Positions 23,901 through 34,725 of a DNA stretch of 64,000 nucleotides are shown piece by piece (position 1 is the stretch's first letter; each line of letters starts with the position of its first letter). The stretch comes from Plutella xylostella. Taxonomy: Eukaryota > Arthropoda > Insecta > Lepidoptera > Plutellidae. Below the pieces are notes generated by a model that had not been told where the DNA came from, ran no database searches, and worked only from the letters and a program-made list of their open reading frames with translations. The position numbers and the translations under genes are program-made. The stretch spans positions 2,914,001 to 2,978,000 of the forward strand of contig NC_064002.1 of the NCBI RefSeq assembly GCF_932276165.1, read 5' to 3'.

Positions 23901-25065
23901 GTCGGGTAATAATCAAAATCCCTTGCCATGCCGTTGCGGTGTGCGTAGGCCATTAGTTGTTCAGTCTTAAGATAGTACCACATGTTGAGTTTTGGGATTG
24001 GAACATTCCAAAAGTAAGTAAATGCCACCTGATGTCATACGAGTGGGCCTCCACCCGCCCCAGCCCAATGCTGGGAAGGCATTTGATTAATGTAAGCTCT
24101 TCAATGCAGAAATGATCGAACACTAGCTTTTGCCCGAGAGCTTTGCATCGGCTGGAAAGCTTTCTTCGTTTTGTCATACCTTAATGCATACTTATATTAT
24201 AGTTAAGTTTTAATCTGAAAGTATGTTTGTACTTCAGAAAACATGGTTCAGATTTAGCTCACTTCCCTTTTGATTTGAATACCTACAACATTTGCAAAAT
24301 TCTGTTTTAGTTCATAAAAAAATAATCAAACTAAGGATGATAATAAGGAAATTATTGTAATAACATAATATTCAGTTACGTACATATTCAAACTAGATAC
24401 TAGAGTAATAAACATGTGAAAAGAAAACAAAATAAGTCAATCTCACTTTCAGTTATTTTATAATAAAGTTTTCTAACAAAGTTTTATAATATGACCCTCG
24501 CTGGTCTCGAGGTGGGAAAAAACTCAATAAAACTTCTCAAGTTATTATACAGATTAATCTACTCTGCCAATTTCTTTCTGAGGGGTGATAAGCAAAAAAC
24601 GCAAAAAAGAAATATTGGTACCGGTATTTTGTAGATATTTAAAGGCTGATAAACGATACGGAAACGAGTATCCGACAGCTCCTGATAAAAGTAACCAGCC
24701 TTTTTACGTGAATATTCCCGAAGGAGGTCAGTGACCTGGAATAAAAGTGCCCCCTGGGGATGCAATCTTGCCACGCGATGACTTGGTTAATTCCAGTAGA
24801 TATCGATACTTACACTCATAATATGTATGTTATGTATCGAATACTGAATGACACTTAGTAAATGTGCCTGCATCATCAACATCATGAAAGTATCTCGTAT
24901 CCATACTATAACCGACAGCTGCCGTCATATTAACCGCTATAAAAAATAAAGGTTTGTCTAGTTTTTTTAGTATTATTATGTTCTACGTAGCTGATCTATA
25001 GTCATCCGAAAGCCAAAAGGGGATGACTCAGGGATAGTTGATTCTTGTCAAATTTAGTTACGACT

Positions 25066-25209
25066 CTAAGGGCCACTTGCATCAACATATTAAATCTAGA
25101 TTTAGTGTTAAATATCGATTTAGTGTCAAATTTTATATGGACTGACGTTTCTTAAATCGAGATTTGACACTAAATCTAGATTTAATATGTTCCTGCAAGT
25201 GGCCCTTAA
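25066..25209. mobile_element. MITE with GGGCCACTTGCA inverted ends
   Basis: TAAGGGCCACTTGCATCAAC at the left and GCAAGTGGCCCTTA at the right form terminal inverted repeats that continue through CATATTAAATCTAGATTTAG for about 60 bases in total. Non-coding. Confidence 0.75.
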
Positions 25210-26020
25210 AAATTCGTGAAAATAATAAAGGTTGTTTCTATAGAAACTTGTTGTTTTACTAAGGATTTTTTAAAAGTAGTAAGTACTTTTAACAAAAGTT
25301 GTTCATGATCCCCTGATTTAACCACCTTTCGGCTTACTCTACCAATTTTGCACCTGTATAACAGAGCGTTTATTTATAAAGATAATTTATTATTAATGGT
25401 AATGTAGGTAATACACATTTTGTATAAGATTATAACTCCATTTAACGATTTATGCATTCATTTATTATTCCCTGGGCTCAGATAAGTACGTAACGGGACA
25501 TCGCTTTTCCGGGAACTTGAAAACTCTCACTGACTCAACTTACTTACAAACTTTAGACCATGTCGAATATTAGAAATTATAGGAAATAAGATTTGTTGAA
25601 TACAATTTGTATGAATACAGATTATAGAGTACGTAGACGTATCTAATTACATGTATAGAAAGAAGATTTTTTGAAGAAAACCCCATCTTACTTAAACTGC
25701 CGTATAATGGCATACACCCCAGAGACCCTTTAACCTCTTATCAACAAAGAATACCTACTTGGTACATTTAATATGAATGCTCTACAACAGCTGTTCAAGG
25801 AAGCGGAAATGTTTAGGAGCTTTTATATGACCCTTCAAACTCTCATTTAGGAATGAATTGGCGTCTGAAAATGTTTTTGCCAATTATTCTCACGAGCAAT
25901 GAAAAAGTTCTAGTGACATGTGGAACGGCAATGACATTGCTGGTGGTGAGTGTATTTAGCTTTACCATATTTATTTCTGTTTATTACATCCTTATCCTTA
26001 TCCTTACTTAATCCTAATCC

Positions 26021-26213
26021 TAACTAATATTATAAATGCGAAAGTAACTGTGTCTGTCTGTCTGTTACTCTTTCACGCAAAAACTACTGAACGGATTTGA
26101 ATGAAATTTGGTATACATACGGTCTAGACCCTAGGAAAGAACATAGGCTACTTTTTATCCCGGACTTCCCACGGGAAAACTTTTTAAGGCGAAGCGAAGC
26201 GCGCGGGAACAGC
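26021..26213 (+). mobile_element. Helitron-like non-autonomous element, copy 1
   Basis: Begins AACTAATATTATAAATGCGA, carries a GTCTGTCTGTCTGT microsatellite and TTTTTATCCCGG, and ends GCGCGCGGGAACAGCTA with a GC-rich hairpin-like GCGAAGCGAAGC before a CTA end. No terminal inverted repeats. This resembles Lep1/Helitron-like repeats common in Lepidoptera; the class assignment rests on the CTAG-type 3' end. Confidence 0.55.
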
Positions 26214-26218
26214 TATTT

Positions 26219-26408
26219 TATTATAAATGCGAAAGTAACTGTGTCTGTCTGTCTGTTACTCTTTCACGCCAAAACTACTGAACGGATTTAAATGAAATTT
26301 GGTATACATACGGTCTAGACCCTGGAAAAAAACATAGGCTACTTTTTATCCCGGAATTCCCACGGGAATTTTTTTTAAGGCGAAGCGAAGCGCGCGGGAA
26401 CAGCTAGT
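26219..26408 (+). mobile_element. Helitron-like non-autonomous element, copy 2 (tandem)
   Basis: Head-to-tail with copy 1, only a few bases between them and about 95% alike by eye. It ends GGAACAGCTAGT. Confidence 0.55.
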
Positions 26409-27674
26409 ATATTATAATCCGAAGGGGCTGTGACAAAAAAAAAAACTACCAGTTAACGACGTTTGTAGGCAGAAAACAATGTTAACATCTATTATCTAGA
26501 CACTTAAATCAGTCCTAGGACGGTTGGTCACTCATAAGTATCCCGACTTAAATGGCATTTAAAAACAAACAACGTTTTAGGGCCAACGGTTTTGCCCAAA
26601 ACATATAAGTACGTCGGAAAGAATGCGAATAACGGTGGATGCAAAAACACAAATACTTTATTCGTGTTTCAAAACTAAGGCTGACCCGCATCCGTGAAGT
26701 GTAGGCTCACGGGTATTTTTATCTTATATATCAAGTGTATACACTCACGAGCAATCAAAAAGTTCCACCTGCCTGCTAAAATGTGTTTTATAAATAAAGG
26801 ATCGGATCGGTAAATTAAATATGTTTAAAACTACGTACACACCACTACGCTTGTTAACTTAATAATGTCTTGTCAGTCATCTATAAAAGTTTTAAATAAC
26901 GTTTGAGAATACATTTAGAAGGTAACATCAAAAGGTCATGTCTTTTAAAAGACTGTAATGTCATCAGAATGAAGTAATCCGTTTGTACATTTTCAAATAA
27001 GATCATGTTTACTTTAGAGGCGCTTTATTTAATTAGTTTATTTTGTAGAGCACTTTCGTCATTAATAGCATTAAATATTTATATTACCTATGAAATTATC
27101 AAATTCATAATGAATGTATTAGTCGTTCATGTAGTTTTAAATACAGGGTACCTACGAGTACCTCTATACTACATGTAATCAAATAATAACTTAGGTCTTT
27201 TGTGAAAATATTGTTGTCTAGTCTAGTCATAGGAACACTTACCAGTTTTTCCTAACTATCTTTTCGAGCATTTAAATTCCTACCAGGAATATAACACATC
27301 CTACATAGAACCCAACAATATAATTAAATCAGATACAAATATAAATAAATATGTAGTATTCCTTCTCTGACAGGTAATTATGAAACGAATCACGAATCAT
27401 AAACAATGATATATCGGCATCATGTTGAAACATTTGCGTAGGCTTATTCGTCCTTATTGCCCGGTACCGAAGGTTGATTTTACAAAACCTTTTATTAGTT
27501 AACTAAAATATGTTTTGCGATTAACAAAGTGTTTAAAGAAACCTACTGGTGGCAGAGAAGGTGAATGACCCACGCTAATTTACACAACCCAAAAGCTCAT
27601 GCGATACTTTTGTGACTTTCAAATAATTCTGATACAAACATTATTTAATTTTCCCATACATTTTCTTTTAAAAC

Positions 27675-27706
27675 CCAGAACTATTTTTTAAAATAGTTCT
27701 GGGTTC
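27675..27706. repeat. Perfect palindrome
   Basis: CCCAGAACTATTTTTTAAAA pairs with TTTTAAAATAGTTCTGGG. A partial second copy, TTTTTTAAAATAGTTCTAG, follows at 27713-27731. Confidence 0.8.
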
Positions 27707-27750
27707 TTTCTAATTTTTTAAAATAGTTCTAGTAGTAGTAGTACTGCCTT

Positions 27751-27903
27751 TAAAGGCCGATTCACATACTGTTTAGTGCGACTGTTAAGTAGACGTACAT
27801 TGCTGAGTACCTATGTATGGTAGATTCAAAAGTTTTGCAAATAAGTTCTATAAACAAGCCCAGCAATGTACTTCTACTTAACAGTGTGTGAATTGGCCTT
27901 AAG
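27751..27903. mobile_element. MITE with TAA target duplication
   Basis: Left AGGCCGATTCACATACTG and right CAGTGTGTGAATTGGCCT ends are inverse, continuing through TTAAGTAGA.GTACATTGCT, and are flanked by TAA on each side. PIF/Harbinger-like by duplication length; no transposase. Confidence 0.7.
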
Positions 27904-28554
27904 AAAAAGCTTTGAGCTGTTCCATCTTTATTTACTCTTGGAGGGTCTTCCAATCGGTGTTTACTGGTTGCCTTTTTTATATTGCCGACTTTATAATCTT
28001 ACCGCCATCAATCTACCCTAATCAGAATTAATAAAACTTAGCTTATAAAATAATTATTAAAAATATTGGGAAAAGGTACAGGTGTAAATAATTAAGTTTA
28101 CAATATACCTCTTATTGCTCGGAGGTTTTTAGGCTAAAAAAACATTTCAGATCTTTACAGCAAATCATTAAAAACTACACTAATATTTATCTGATTATGA
28201 GTTATTAAGTTTAAGATCAAAATTCTTTAGTCGGTGTCTAGCACCACACCAAAACTATATTAAATAAAAATAACTTACATATGTATATGTATTTTATGAC
28301 ATAGGGTAAGATTTATGATGAACCGCATCAGCAGCATGGTGCGCAAGTCGCACACGACATGACTAAAGTGTTATCTATATCGCGCTAGCTCACATGAGAT
28401 AGTTACATTGTGGCGAATTGGAGATAAAGCAATATTACATTTTATATAGGTTCTTCTTATTTTTTCATATTATTTATGGTAGTTTATAGTCTTACGATAT
28501 TTTTCCAATTATGGAACACTGTGATGTAGGAACGCAAACTATTTATATTTTATA

Positions 28555-28935
28555 CTTCACGACACGACCCATTACGTCCCCACTGCTGGGGCACGGGTCT
28601 CCTTCCAATGAAGGAAGGGTTTAGGCCTAGTCCACCACCCTGGCCAAGTGCGGGTTGGTGGACCCCAACACAAGCAAGCTTGTGCTGAGAGAGTTGTCGG
28701 GTAAGTGGGCAACCCGACTGTCAGATGTTTTTCAAGCCGCCCGACGGCCTCTGACTAGGCTTAACGACTGCTGCCGAAGCAGCAACCGGGACCCACGGCT
28801 TAACGTGCCGTCCGAAGCACGGAAGCGTCCGGAAAAGAACCACTTGAAATCGGTCACCCATCCAATGACTGACCGTGCCAGTTGTTGCTTAACCTCAGTG
28901 ATCAGTTACGATCACTGAAGCCCGCTCGACTACGG
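28555..28935. mobile_element. Interspersed GC-rich repeat (retroelement tail type)
   Basis: ACGTCCCCACTGCTGGGGCA, then GGCCTAGTCCACCACCCTGG and a GC-rich body ending at CCCGCTCGACTACGGACGC. The opening blocks recur widely in moth genomes near LINE 3' ends. The 87-codon ORF here is not a real protein. Confidence 0.5.
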
Positions 28936-30411
28936 ACGCTTTTATAGTTATACATTATTAATTCATAATTGTCCATGGTTAAAAAGGAAATGATGATTGT
29001 TAAAATCACTATTCGTCATCCTTCCCGTATCTGAGACAAAAGAATATCGAAAACAAAGTAGGAATAAGTACAAAGTTCTGAAAACTTTTACGTATTTGAC
29101 ATAACATATAAAAATAAACTTAAGAATAGTTTATATGACTAGGTAAAAGCACCTTATGTAATTTTTATTTATAGGTTACCCAGAAACAATTATATACTAA
29201 AACTTATGTAACCTTGTGCATATGGAATGGATGTGGCAATTTGATTAGCACTTCTTTGTAATTTCCACTTGAAAAATCCAATTGCGATTGTTTACACTGA
29301 AGTAGTTAAGGTTTTGTGTGTTAGTCACTCGATCATTTGAAGAATAACACGAAGATTTTTAATACTTCCTCGTATCAAAATAATGTTTAGTGCTTCATTT
29401 TGCCATAGTATGGCAAAAATAGGCAATGACGATGTGCGCTAATGTTACGATGTTGAATGAATGTTCTGATTTCTGATGCGTTGTAAAATGACTGTATAAT
29501 ATTGCAGAGGGCGTCTTTAAGCTAGCCTTTTCCGTTTAGGAGTAGGTAATTTTGTGCTATGTCACTGGATCTTTTTCATTGCTCGCCAGTGTAGTAACCA
29601 GGGGGTCTAGTACAGGTTTGATAGTTCTAAAACTATAAAAGTTTACGTTTTTTCGCATACTACTTTTTTCGTTTTCATAAATAGCAAAACCCTTACTAGA
29701 GGCCCAGCAGTAGTAACGTTGCGCCAAGTCGTCTGCTGCAACCTAATGTCGTTCGCCGCCAATTCATATTCATGGAATCAATATTTAAAATAATCCAACG
29801 ATCTTTTAAAGTAGCTTGGGTACTGGTCAGGGGTTAATTCATTTGTGAACAGTATTTAATTAATTTAATTAAAAGTACTTATCTGCATTTGAGACCATCA
29901 AGGCAGGTCAATGTACTTAGATGTTTGTGAAAAACTTCTGCAAGTTCTGCAGAAATGATTGTAATTTGTCTAAAAGAGTGATTGCCTATTATCAACAATG
30001 TCTATTTGTTTACACCCACATAGAAACTTACTTAATTAGTACTGAGTTTTTATTACGTATACTCCATGACTTCTCATACAAGTGACATTTGCTGTTATCG
30101 TTTAAAACCGTGACTGATTGAAGTTCATCTCTCATGTTAAAATGGATTTGTTAGTTATTCTGATTCATCATCATCATACCTACTTACTAGGATTTTAGTT
30201 TATAAATAAATAAATGTATTCATAGATAATTACCTATATTTTTTCAAACTAGATCTCAACAGATGTTTGAAATGTTCACCGTTGTATTGAACAATACAGA
30301 CTTCGAAACTACTGAACCGATTTTATGGATTCTTTCATTATTGTAAATTGCTAGCTTTCCCTCGAGCTTAACTTCGCTTAAAATATAAAATAATAATTAA
30401 AAAAATTAAAA

Positions 30412-31183
30412 AACCGACTTCAAAAAACCACTAAAATGTAAGAAATAATTTAAGGTTTACACAAATTCTACTCGTATGAGACAGTACAAATATACCTAAG
30501 CAGGAACTGTTCTTTTTTGATGTTGGTGCGGTGACAAAGTAATCTGAAGAAATATGGCACCAACTTCAAAAAAGAACAGTTCCTGCTTAGGTATATTTGT
30601 ACTGTCTCATACGAGTAGAATTTGTGTAAACCTTAAATTATTTCTTACATTTTAGTGGTTTTTTGAAGTCGGTTTTTTAATTTTTTTAATTATTATTTTA
30701 TTTAATAGTTTTTAGTTTATTTGTAATAATTTTCAATCAAAAGTAAGGTGCAAATGATACCAAAATGTCCTACTAATCAATACGAATCATTCAAGCCTAA
30801 ACACGAAGTAGTTGCTATATACCGTTGAGGAGTTCCCCTGACTGCCTTCCGTTTCCATCATCAGATCAGCTCAAGGTCACCATCATATTTTTTGTTATAA
30901 GAACTATATTTACGTTCTTAATTTCATTAGAATCGGTTAATATGTGCCCAAAATTGAAATTCATACCCTGTTTTTACCTCTTTACCCACCCTTGGGGGTG
31001 AGATAAAATTCTGAAAAAAAAATGGGACCACCTGGAAGCTCAACCTAATACAACAAAAAAAGAATTTTCAAAATCGGTTCATAAACGGCGGAGTAATCGG
31101 TGAACATACATAAAAAAAAATATATAAAAAAAAAAAAAAGATCCCGACGAATTGAGAACCTCCTCCTTTTTTTGAAGTCGGTT
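30412..31183. mobile_element. Hairpin element 'AACCGACTTC', copy 1
   Basis: Bounded by AACCGACTTCAAAAAA and its inverse TTTTTTTGAAGTCGGTT. Bases 30412-30520 and 30566-30676 form a near-perfect stem of about 108 bp. About 500 bp of single-copy sequence follows, ending ATCCCGACGAATTGAGAACC. No ORF. Nearly identical to 40745-41517. Confidence 0.75.
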
Positions 31184-33494
31184 AAAAAGTAGCCTACCTC
31201 ACACCTTATTCAGAGCGACAGCTCAATTGCTACTAATTAGATTCATTTTTTTTTAAATCATAGTCCAGCCTTTATCCCGCTCGCGCGGAAACGCTATCCT
31301 ACATAAATTTACTACCTCTATGGTAGGAAAATTTATCTCATTCAATTCACTTTGCTCGGAAATGTGCAAAAAATAGAAAGATTCAATTGTTTGTGAAATG
31401 CATTCAAGACTCCCGAGTTCATGCGTAATTTCTACAAGCTCGGCCGAAAGGCAGGTTAGGGTCCGAGTCCACTGGAAATGAAAACTATTTTTCTTATATC
31501 GAACCTGACAATGTTAATGGCATACTACTGAAATCTGAAACTATATGATCTATTAGTCAGGCCAAACAACATACCTGTCGAAACATACCCTAAAATAAAT
31601 ATATAAAATAACGAGAATAGGTTTCTAGCCATTTAGCATTCATCAGGTTTTAATTTGAGCACTTACAATCTAATCACTTAATTTAAAGTTCTTACGTTCG
31701 TCGTCCATACCGTAGCTGGTTAGGTATTCATCATTATATCGTTGAAGCATTAACATTCGCCTGTAAATTGCCGGGGACCCTTTGTCCGCCAGTGACGCCA
31801 TGATGGGGACGCCCTAATGCGGGCTTACAGTCACATTCGTATGATGAGTCTCGTTGAAAAGCCGTATTTCATGCAGAGTGAACGCTGAATCGTAAACACG
31901 GGAAGCACGTATTCGTAGAGGGTAAAATTACGCCATTGCGATTTCAGATGTCAACATAATACGTACGTATGTGGTCAGTGATAATTGCGTCTATTTTCTG
32001 TTAGTTAGACACTTCATTGTAATATAATAATTAATTGTTTTACGCCTACCTCGTTCTTGGACGGTTCGTGGTGACTAACAGTTTAAAGGGTGACCAAATA
32101 ATTGAGTACTTAAGGTAGAGAACATGCTAAATACTTATGCAAACTGAGAATGGTAGAGCCCTAGAGCAACGCGGACCCCGTAGAGCAAACATTGTATTAG
32201 CGGCTTAGTAATTAAGAAGTTCAACCCCTTAAAATACCTGGGATGAAAACCTAGATATACTTCTATTATATTATCTAGAGTATATTATATCGTAGTGTGA
32301 GATGAGCTATAAGACCATTGATTTGTTTGTTATTCTTTGATTGCCGCGTGCTTACACCGTCTATGCGATTGCCAGGAGAGAATTACTCTCTAGCAAACTT
32401 ATTCCATGTTATGGTATTGGAATAAAATCGTGTCGTAATTTTGATACAGGATAAACTAAATCCAATGCAGTTGTAACTTGTAACGAAATAATTTAAGTTC
32501 TATTTGCGTTTTTCGCATGAAGTCTGAGAATAAGGATGCAGCCTACTTGGCGGATACCTACGTGAATATGAAATGATGTTGTATGCCTATGTGCCTACTA
32601 TATACATAATTTCCAGGTCTGCAATAATAAGTCCTCGTCGTTTTACGAGCACTTACGAACGGCATCTTTGAGCGACAGCTTTATGGAAATTCCAGTATAA
32701 ATATTAAGCTTTGCTTACTTTTATCCTTTAGAATAAAAATGGAAAGTAGCATTTTTGACGGTTAAATTAAATTTAAATGCTAACATAATGAAATCCCGCG
32801 TTGTATTGCGGTAGCACAGGATGCTCACCCCCGGGACATAAAAGTTGTACCTACGCATATTTACACAGGTATAAAAGGTCTAAAAGTGTCTGACAAAAGG
32901 GTTTAATTCATTTAATGTGAAATTAGCATTTAAATGTCATACTTACTTAAATATTTCTTGCAAACATAGTAGATTTGATGTGAACAGACCATCAAGTTCT
33001 AATGTCTATGATTTAGCGGAGAAGTTTCGATAGATGTTGCCTTATCGGCTGATATCCTTCGAATTTGGCAAGATCTTCCAATTTCAAGTTTAACTGTATT
33101 AGCTATTAATTTATGTTAATGCACAAAACTTCATACGGTTATTTATTGATTAATTTACACTATACATATATTATTATTTGTAAGATGTGTGATATGAGAT
33201 ATTTTTAATTCTAACAGGCAGGAATTGTAGCAGTATAAATTCTCGTCCGTAAGGTAAAGACCTATCGAGCATATTTTACTAAGGAACCAACTGGAATATC
33301 TCAAAAAACTTATAGAAAAAAACGACAATTCGAACTCTTACCAGCCCACGAACAGCAATGGTCGTCTATTCCCAACCCAAATATAATGTTTTTAATTCTA
33401 CATATTATTACGTACATATAAGTATACACGACTAACCTAGAAGTATAGCTAAAAATTCAAAACAGATACTTACCGAAGTATCTAAGTCGGCATT

Positions 33495-34266
33495 TTGCGC
33501 CACATAGAATTTTCGCGATTTAATTCGTTCATGTTTCCGATGCTATCTCTGATCCGAGGCTTGAATATCAAAAAAGCTAATGCCATTAAAACTCTCGAGG
33601 ACATGATAACTGTAAATACGAGCTTTATAATAAAGTTGTCTGAGACAGCGGGTGGCTGTATCTACCTAACGTTTAACATTTTGGTACCTTGTTTACATTT
33701 CTTTGTAACATTCTGCACGTTACATAATATAACAATATTCTTTACTTTATGTATTTTGCAACTACTTATAGCTATTAGTTTCATACCTACCAACTTTTCA
33801 TAGGCCTATTTTGTAATAATAATATACATAACGTAAGTACATAAAATAATCATTTTAAAATAAGCAAATTATCATTTCTCAAACTTTAGTGTGGGTTTCT
33901 TATAAAAAAAAAACACGTCAAATTAATGTGCTGATTTAAACGTTTATTTGAAAGGCGTAATCTTTAAATGTATTTGCAGTAAATACGGAGGCACTTGGAA
34001 GCCCGATTTGGCCATTTCTGTGCAATAAACTCACCTGTCTGATTAATATCGCGAGTCGTAAAGAGGTCATCACCACCGAGTACCGAACTCGATTTTATTT
34101 ATACAAAACAAACAGGACTCAATAAGGAAAAAGGTTTTAGGTTTTGTTTGTCGTTCGACTTTCTTTTCGTTTTAATTTAAACGTATCAGGTTTACCTACT
34201 TAGCAAGACAAGATAAGTAAGCATGATGTATTTATAAAGTATTGACTTCAAAATGGATATTGGCGT
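33495..34266. other. AT-rich flank below the cadherin gene
   Basis: A 102-codon plus-strand ORF at 33495-33803 is hydrophobic but has no family signature, promoter or splice context that I can support. Nothing else stands out. Confidence 0.4.
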
Positions 34267-34272
34267 TTTATT
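34267..34272 (-). terminator. Candidate poly(A) signal of the cadherin gene
   Basis: AATAAA on the minus strand, 36 bases beyond the stop codon. This would give a very short 3' UTR; another AATAAA lies near 34093. Confidence 0.4.
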
Positions 34273-34307
34273 TACATTCTGCTTTCATTACAAATATCGA
34301 CATCTAC

Positions 34308-34725
34308 CTACAGCCTAGCATTTTCGTACTCTGGAGAGTCTATGTCTTCTACATGTATAATTTTCTCTACATTTTCGTTAAATGTCACCATAGACTTCCT
34401 TCGCCCTTTATCGTTGATTTCACCGAATTCGTCTTCATCGTCATCATCAGCACGTTTGAGTTTATCTATGGATTGAATAACTATGGGAACATTGACCTCG
34501 GGGAGGGGAACATCTATTTTTGTATCCAGTGGATTCTTCTTAGATGTTTCCGAAACAGTGGTGCTGATGGGGGCTTCTAGTCTTTCCTGTAATCTCCTTT
34601 CACTTCGTTTCAGCTCCTCGATGTCGATCCTCGGTCTCGTTTCTATTTTGGGGACATCATCGCCATCATCACGAGATGGCAGACTATTTTCATCACTGAA
34701 GTTGTCATAGTTCTTATTTTTCCTC
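34308..34725 (-). CDS. Cadherin exon 27: cytoplasmic tail and stop
   Basis: Acceptor TTCGCAG; phase 2 in. After a basic juxtamembrane WRKNKNY come about 138 residues, highly charged: ENSLPSRDDGDD, RIDIEELKRSERRLQERLEA (probable helix), an acidic ADDDDEDEFGE, a basic KGRRKSMVTF and an end DSPEYENARL. No catenin-binding region of classical type is visible. The RRKS segment could be a basophilic kinase site; this is inference. Confidence 0.9.

Larger units (their letters stand above)
19991..34266. other. 14 kb intergenic spacer between the two genes
   Basis: No exon chain or conserved protein beyond the RTE fragment was found. Identified contents: AT hairpin (20188-20274), RTE fragment (20472-20996), MITEs (25066-25209, 27751-27903), Helitron-like pair (26021-26408), an interspersed repeat (28555-28935) and the first hairpin element (30412-31183). 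The remainder is AT-rich and featureless to me. Confidence 0.55.

Noticed and set aside
23953..24177. 74-codon minus ORF with repeat-like CCCAGCCCAATGCTGGGA
   Set aside because: Probably part of an unidentified old repeat; too little to define it.
28655..28918. 87-codon plus ORF
   Set aside because: Lies wholly inside an interspersed repeat.
33495..33803. 102-codon plus-strand ORF, hydrophobic
   Set aside because: No family signature, promoter or splice context; AT-rich DNA gives hydrophobic ORFs by chance.
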